This document shows, piece after piece, positions 60,081 to 64,000 of a stretch of DNA of 64,000 nucleotides; position 1 is the first letter of the stretch; each line of letters opens with the position of its first letter. The notes beneath the pieces were generated by a model. That model worked only from the letters and a program-made list of their open reading frames with translations, made no database searches and was not told the DNA's origin. A program made the position numbers and the translations under genes. Origin of the DNA: JAPPLB01 sp965218555 (GTDB taxonomy: Bacteria > Acidobacteriota > Terriglobia > Bryobacterales > UBA6623); the NCBI GenBank assembly GCA_965218555.1, contig OZ244625.1, positions 558,001-622,000 on the forward strand, in the 5' to 3' direction.

Positions 60081-60977
60081 TCAGCACTTCAGCGGGTCTG
60101 CGGCCAGCGCGTCAAACAACTCAGGCCGCCGTGTCTTGAGGGTGAAGTTCGGCTGAGCCCGCTCCTCGTTGATGGCGGCGGCCTCCAGCGTCGCCACGAT
60201 CATCTCCGGCTGAATCCGCTCGTCCTGCGTCTTCGCGATGATCATGCCGGCGGGGTCGGAGATCATCGCGCCTCCGGGATGGTGGGGTTGGTTGGGGTGG
60301 TCGTCGGGGTAGGCGTCGACATATCCGGCGCGGCCCGCCTGATCCGTCAAGACCGCGAAACAGGAGTTCTCCATGGCACGGGTAGGAACGATCTTGGCGT
60401 GATACTCCACGAGATCCGAGCGAGCCGCGGTCTGTGATTGCGGCGTTTCATCCCACATCATGCGGCGGGCGGCGTGGGGCATGAGAAGGACTTCGGCGCC
60501 TCTCAAGCAAAGCACCCGCGAAATCTCCGGGAACAGCTTGTCGTAGCAGATCTGAATGCCGATCCTGCACTTGCCGATATCGAACACCGGCATCTCGCGT
60601 CCGCCCTTATAGAAGAGAACTTCGTCGCGCGAAAGATGAATCTTCCGCTGCTTTCCGATGTAGCCGTCAGGCCCGGCGACGATTTGTGTGTTGAATACGA
60701 GGTCATCTTCCTTCTCGCTCAGACCGGCGCAGACAAAGACCTTGTTTTCTTTCGCGATCCCGCAGAGCCGCTGCGTGCTCGGCCCGTCAGGCACGGCTTC
60801 GGCGAGCGCATAGGTGTCAGGCGTGCAATGTCCGTGGACGACAAGTTCAGGGAACAGAACCAACTCGGCGCCCTCCTGCACGGCCTTGGCGGTCCAATCG
60901 GCGATTTCGTCGAGAACCGCCTCGGGTTCGCCGAGACGGCCATTCATACTCACGGCGGCGATGCGGATGTCTTGCAT
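60081..60977 (-). CDS. Carbon-nitrogen hydrolase (nitrilase family)
   Basis: This 298-aa protein belongs to the nitrilase/amidase superfamily, which cleaves non-peptide C-N bonds. The triad is visible: glutamate in LVLFPELVVHG, lysine in GKQRKIHLSRD and cysteine in IGIQICYDKLFPE. The QICYDKLFPE form and the ENSCFAVLTDQAG segment are common to N-carbamoylputrescine/beta-ureidopropionase-like branches, but I cannot choose a substrate. A GAGGGAAA site lies 7 nt before the ATG. No operon partner is visible. Confidence 0.88.
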   Translation of the reverse strand: MQDIRIAAVSMNGRLGEPEAVLDEIADWTAKAVQEGAELVLFPELVVHGHCTPDTYALAEAVPDGPSTQRLCGIAKENKVFVCAGLSEKEDDLVFNTQIVAGPDGYIGKQRKIHLSRDEVLFYKGGREMPVFDIGKCRIGIQICYDKLFPEISRVLCLRGAEVLLMPHAARRMMWDETPQSQTAARSDLVEYHAKIVPTRAMENSCFAVLTDQAGRAGYVDAYPDDHPNQPHHPGGAMISDPAGMIIAKTQDERIQPEMIVATLEAAAINEERAQPNFTLKTRRPELFDALAADPLKC

Positions 60978-61457
60978 GGGCTTTCCCTCACTCGGTTACC
61001 GAAAATAGTGTAGTGCAGTGCGGCTGCCGACGAGTTGGACAGCTTATGTCTTCGGGCTGTAGTGGCGCAAGCCGGCCCGAACAGCAGATTGCACCCTTCC
61101 AGGGCAATGACCGGGGAGGTGGTGCGCCTAACAGCCCGTGGTGAAAGTCACGCGGGCGGCGTTACGCGCCCCGGGGCCGATTGCGTAACGCCTAGTCGCT
61201 CGAGGAACGCAGTGACGAGCTCTCCGCACAGCCGAGCGGAAGTGGCGCGTAACCCTTTGGGCAACGGACATTTGCGGTCGTCGGCTTTGTCGTTCGTCGG
61301 AGGAGATCACCCGGATCGCCATCCTCCTCACTCCGCGCCGAGCGACCGCAGGAGCCCGCCGCGCCTTCCACGGGACTTTTACCACGGGCTGCTAATGTAC
61401 CGTCCCGGAAATGCATGATATATTAATGGGCAACTTTTGGTTTCTGGAGGTATGCCC
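60978..61457. other. Intergenic region with repeat family 1 copy C and the IS630 left end
   Basis: The first 150 bp upstream of the nitrilase gene have no clear feature apart from its promoter region. The remaining bases are repeat family 1 copy C followed directly by the left end of the IS630 element. No separate gene is supported. Confidence 0.6.
61129..61394 (+). repeat. MITE-like repeat family 1, copy C (266 bp, shortest)
   Basis: The left end reads CTAACAGCCCGTGGTGAAAG and the right end the inverse of TAGCAGCCCGTGGTAAAAG (61374-61394). It has the same orientation as copy B and the opposite of copy A. It lacks the CTTTTTC(C)TTCG insertions found in copies A and B, so it probably represents the older, shorter form. 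The terminal TA (61393-61394) was used as the target of the adjacent IS630 insertion. Confidence 0.8.
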
Positions 61458-62543
61458 ATGCCACGCGGTCGCCCCGTTGCTCCCATCACTCTCCGTGAAA
61501 GCGAGGAAACGGAACTGCGGAGCCTCGCCCGCTCCCGAACGCTGCCGCATAGTCTGGTGCGGAGGGCCCAGATTGTGCTCGCCTGCGCCGCAGGCGTTCC
61601 CGGCTCGACCGTAGCCCGGCGTCTCGGTGTCACCAATACGACCGTTGGCAAGTGGCGCAAGCGCTATCGTGAACAGGGAGTCTCCGGACTCCACGATGAA
61701 CTGCGTCCCGGACGCCCCCGCAGGCATGACGATGAACGTGTTGCCGAAGTCATCAACACGGCCCTCGGAACCGACCCCCCGGATGGTTCGCACTGGAGCG
61801 TGCGTTCGATGGCCCAACACACGGGAGTCTCGAAGAGTACTGTCCAGCGGTGGTTCGAGCTGTTCGGCGTGCAGCCGCATCGCCAGCGGCATTTCAAGAT
61901 TTCCAACGACCCGTTCTTCGTCGAGAAAGTCCGCGACATCGTCGGTCTCTACCTCAACCCCCCGGACCACGCCGTGGTGCTCTCGGTCGATGAGAAGACC
62001 CAGGTCCAGGCTCTTCAGCGGACTCAGCCCCTCCTCCCGATGGGCCTTGGCTACCTCGAAGGCGTCACCCACGACTACCAACGTCACGGTACGACCACTC
62101 TGTTCGCTGCTCTCGATGTTGCCACGGGGCAAGTCATCACACGCTGTAAACCGCGACACCGCCATCAGGAGTTCCTCGCTTTCCTGCGTCAGATCGACGG
62201 CAGTGTGCCGCGCAACCTCGACATCCATCTCATCGTCGATAACTATGCCACCCACAAACATCCCAAAGTTCGTGCCTGGCTCGCCCGGCGTCCTCGCTAC
62301 CACCTTCATTTCACCCCAACCTATGCCTCCTGGCTCAACCAAGTCGAACGCTGGTTCGGCATCATTACCCAGAAGGCCATTCGCCGTGGTTCCTTCTCCA
62401 GCGTCAAGGCTCTCGTCCGTAACATTGAGCGCTTCGTCGAACACTACAACGCCAACACCAGCCCCTTCGTCTGGACCGCCACGGCCGAATCCATCCTCGC
62501 CAAGATCGAACGACTTTGTTTATATATTTCCGGGACAGTACAC
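61395..62543 (+). mobile_element. Intact IS630-family insertion sequence
   Basis: The 1149-bp element has terminal inverted repeats: (A)TGTACCGTCCCGGAAAT on the left and the inverse of (G)TGTACTGTCCCGGAAAT on the right. It is flanked by the TA dinucleotide at 61393-61394 and again at 62544-62545, the target-site duplication expected for IS630. The single transposase gene is full-length with all catalytic residues, so the element may be active. It inserted at the edge of repeat family 1 copy C. Confidence 0.92.
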
Positions 62544-62546
62544 TAA
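61458..62546 (+). CDS. IS630-family DDE transposase
   Basis: This 362-aa transposase starts at the ATG at 61458, with GGAGG 7 nt upstream. Earlier TTG and ATG codons in the frame are less well placed. An N-terminal helix-turn-helix (GVPGSTVARRLGVTNTTVGKWRKRY) and a second one (TGVSKSTVQRWFE) are followed by the DDE triad: D in VLSVDEKTQ, D in LIVDNYATHK and E in WLNQVERWFG. The stop codon TAA (62544-62546) lies outside the element. Its first two bases are the duplicated TA target and the third is host DNA. Confidence 0.95.
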   Translation: MPRGRPVAPITLRESEETELRSLARSRTLPHSLVRRAQIVLACAAGVPGSTVARRLGVTNTTVGKWRKRYREQGVSGLHDELRPGRPRRHDDERVAEVINTALGTDPPDGSHWSVRSMAQHTGVSKSTVQRWFELFGVQPHRQRHFKISNDPFFVEKVRDIVGLYLNPPDHAVVLSVDEKTQVQALQRTQPLLPMGLGYLEGVTHDYQRHGTTTLFAALDVATGQVITRCKPRHRHQEFLAFLRQIDGSVPRNLDIHLIVDNYATHKHPKVRAWLARRPRYHLHFTPTYASWLNQVERWFGIITQKAIRRGSFSSVKALVRNIERFVEHYNANTSPFVWTATAESILAKIERLCLYISGTVH

Positions 62547-64000
62547 GCTGACAGCAGGATCTTGTCGGCGTGAACAGAGTCGCCCCGCACCTCGCCTACG
62601 ATCGCCGCGCGGGAATAGCCCGCCTGCTTAAGCTGCGCAAGGCAGTCCTCCGCGCTTTGGGGTGGAATGCCCGCCAGCAGTCCGCCGGCCGTTTGCGGAT
62701 CGAAAAGCAATGGGTATTCCGTTCGGCTACGCTGCTTCGCCGATTCACGGATTACCTGTTCGGACTGCAGGTTCTGAGGATGAAGCGAGCTGAGGATCCC
62801 GGCCTTTGCCGGTTCGCAGGCGCCATCGAGGAGTGGGATCGCAGGCAGCGACAACTCGATCTCCACTTCCGAGCCGACGGTCATTTCCCTCAGATGACCG
62901 ATGAGCCCGAAGCCGGTGACGTCGGTGCAGGCCGTCGCGCCGTGCTCTTTGAGGATCCCGGCGGCGCGCCGGCTGGGCTGGGTCATGGAGTCCAGCGCGG
63001 CGGTGATCCAACGGCCCTTGGCTTTGCCGCGCATCTCGGCGGCGAAGAGAATACCCGTGCCCAGAGGTTTGGTGAGGATGAGCTTGTCGCCGGTTTGCAG
63101 CCCTTGCTTCCGAAGGATGCCGTCTTGCTCCGCCAAGCCTGTGACGGTGAAACCGAGAGCAAGTTCCTCTCCCTCGCTGGTGTGGCCGCCGACGAGCGCG
63201 GCGCCGGCGTCCGAGAAGATTTCTTGCGCGCCCAGCAGCAACTGAACGAGCAGCTCCTCTGTTTTGTCGTCAGACGCGAGAGGCAAGGTTGCGATGGCCA
63301 AGGCTGTCTGCGCCTCCGCGCCCATGGCGAAAATGTCGCCCAGGCAGTGGTTGGCCGCGATCTTGCCAAAAACGTAAGGGTCGTCAACAAGGGCGCGGAA
63401 GAAATCGACCGACAGGACGACAACTTTGCCGCGGGGAATGCGAACGACCGCCGCGTCATCGGGCTGGTCCAGCCCCGTGATGACGTCGGACCGCTCGACC
63501 GGCCGGATGCGCGACAACGCTCGCTCCAACACCGCCGAGCCGACCTTGGAACCGCAGCCGGCGCATCGCATTGCCGGCGCTTCGGAAGTCGTTGAGGAGG
63601 CCTCAGCCGTTTGTCCGGAGGGCTCGCCGTCCATGGCAGGCAGCTTGTTGTACTTATCCATGAATCGCCGGTCGATCCAATCTTTCCATTGCCACACCCA
63701 GGCTCCTTCGAGCGCCCAGAAAGAACGAGAAGCTACGGCGTATTGATCGCCGGTGCTGATGAGACTCAAGAACTTGGCTTGCGGCCGGAACGGTCGTGGT
63801 TCCTGACCGAGCAGAACACGGCGCAAGTTGGCTTCGAGCGGTGGTCCCTGCCTCACCGCGAATACGCCTGCTTTCTCACGAGGGTAGTCCACTACGGCCG
63901 CCACGTCGCCCGCCGCGAAGACTTCCGGGTGCTCAAGCGTTTGCAGCGTCGCCCGTAGAAGAATGAAGCCCTTTTCATCGGCTTCCAGGCCGCACTCAAG
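62543..64000 (-). CDS. selD: Selenide, water dikinase fused to a C-terminal part of a pyridine nucleotide-disulfide oxidoreductase (partial)
   Basis: The frame is open to the end of the window, so the gene is 5' truncated. Reading in from 64000 it begins LECGLEADEKGF and continues TLEHPEVFAAGDVAAVVDYPRE, the FAD-binding end of an NADH dehydrogenase-like oxidoreductase. After a linker (about 63640-63560) comes SelD, which makes selenophosphate from selenide and ATP. It has the nucleotide loop MRCAGCGSKVG (catalytic Cys retained), LDQPDDAAVV, ANHCLGDIFAMGA and DVTGFGLIGHL. Oxidoreductase-SelD fusions are known. The stop codon TAG uses the TA target shared with the IS630 insertion. It implies that the organism uses selenium. 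Confidence 0.93.
   Translation of the reverse strand, partial: LECGLEADEKGFILLRATLQTLEHPEVFAAGDVAAVVDYPREKAGVFAVRQGPPLEANLRRVLLGQEPRPFRPQAKFLSLISTGDQYAVASRSFWALEGAWVWQWKDWIDRRFMDKYNKLPAMDGEPSGQTAEASSTTSEAPAMRCAGCGSKVGSAVLERALSRIRPVERSDVITGLDQPDDAAVVRIPRGKVVVLSVDFFRALVDDPYVFGKIAANHCLGDIFAMGAEAQTALAIATLPLASDDKTEELLVQLLLGAQEIFSDAGAALVGGHTSEGEELALGFTVTGLAEQDGILRKQGLQTGDKLILTKPLGTGILFAAEMRGKAKGRWITAALDSMTQPSRRAAGILKEHGATACTDVTGFGLIGHLREMTVGSEVEIELSLPAIPLLDGACEPAKAGILSSLHPQNLQSEQVIRESAKQRSRTEYPLLFDPQTAGGLLAGIPPQSAEDCLAQLKQAGYSRAAIVGEVRGDSVHADKILLSA

Noticed and set aside
56931..60156. A small gene starting MTSLRLL found open in both copies of repeat family 2
   Set aside because: The frame lies inside a palindromic MITE-like element and has no ribosome binding site. 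Its conservation is explained by the copies' recent common origin.

Overview
The window looks like a chromosomal segment of a GC-rich Gram-negative bacterium, most likely an Acidobacteriota member of the Bryobacterales/Solibacter type. The main evidence is a TonB-dependent receptor with an N-terminal carboxypeptidase-regulatory-like domain (the 'GxVTDxSGAVIPGA' type), very large secreted PPC/CARDB proteins, tandem exported amidohydrolases and Tat-exported SelA-like PLP enzymes. No rRNA is present, so the lineage is an inference. Housekeeping genes are purC, fumC, cvpA, scpA-scpB, gyrA and a selD fusion.

Layout. 0-6.6 kb: five tandem exported amidohydrolase/deacetylase paralogues on the + strand. 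6.5-9.3 kb: a MauG/CcpA-type di-haem peroxidase lipoprotein, a secreted unknown and a DUF1326 protein (- strand). 9.3-13.4 kb: an operon for a Tat-exported molybdenum hydroxylase (2Fe-2S, Moco and FAD subunits, then a small Cys-rich protein). 13.4-15.5 kb: purC between repeat-bearing spacers. 15.5-27.5 kb: two giant secreted serine proteases (S8 and S1) built from repeated beta domains. 27.7-28.8 kb: a degraded HNH/integrase module. 28.8-42.3 kb: a defence island. 42.4-44.5 kb: cvpA and fumC. 44.5-47.6 kb: two overlapping Tat-exported SelA-like genes. 48.5-50.5 kb: a dipeptidase and a DUF29 gene. 51.2-52.8 kb: scpAB. 53.2-56.7 kb: the TonB receptor. 57.1-59.7 kb: gyrA between two copies of one MITE-like repeat. 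60-61 kb: a nitrilase-family hydrolase. 61.1-64 kb: a second MITE-like repeat, an IS630 element and the partial selD fusion.

The defence island is the most interesting part. On the minus strand a predicted promoter drives a 1365-aa HTH/nuclease-like/helical-repeat protein. It is followed by a beta-class adenine methyltransferase (Mod), a TIR-like protein, the MntA/HepT toxin-antitoxin pair and a type III-like Res helicase-nuclease. From Mod to Res all five genes overlap by 1-11 bp, so TIR-like and MntA/HepT modules sit inside the restriction operon. The mod gene also carries a 459-bp (153-codon) insertion bounded by imperfect inverted repeats. That insertion encodes an S23-type four-helix-bundle protein in another frame while leaving the mod frame open. 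VapBC and debris of an Eco57I-type methylase, a resolvase and an IS21 end lie on the other side of the promoter.

Metabolically, the exported amidohydrolases and exported SelA-like PLP lyases are the two halves of a pairing known from EF_0837/EF_0838-type loci. Here both halves appear duplicated and periplasmic, with a secreted dipeptidase, large proteases and a TonB receptor nearby. A scavenging lifestyle on peptides or amino-sugar derivatives is a reasonable inference.
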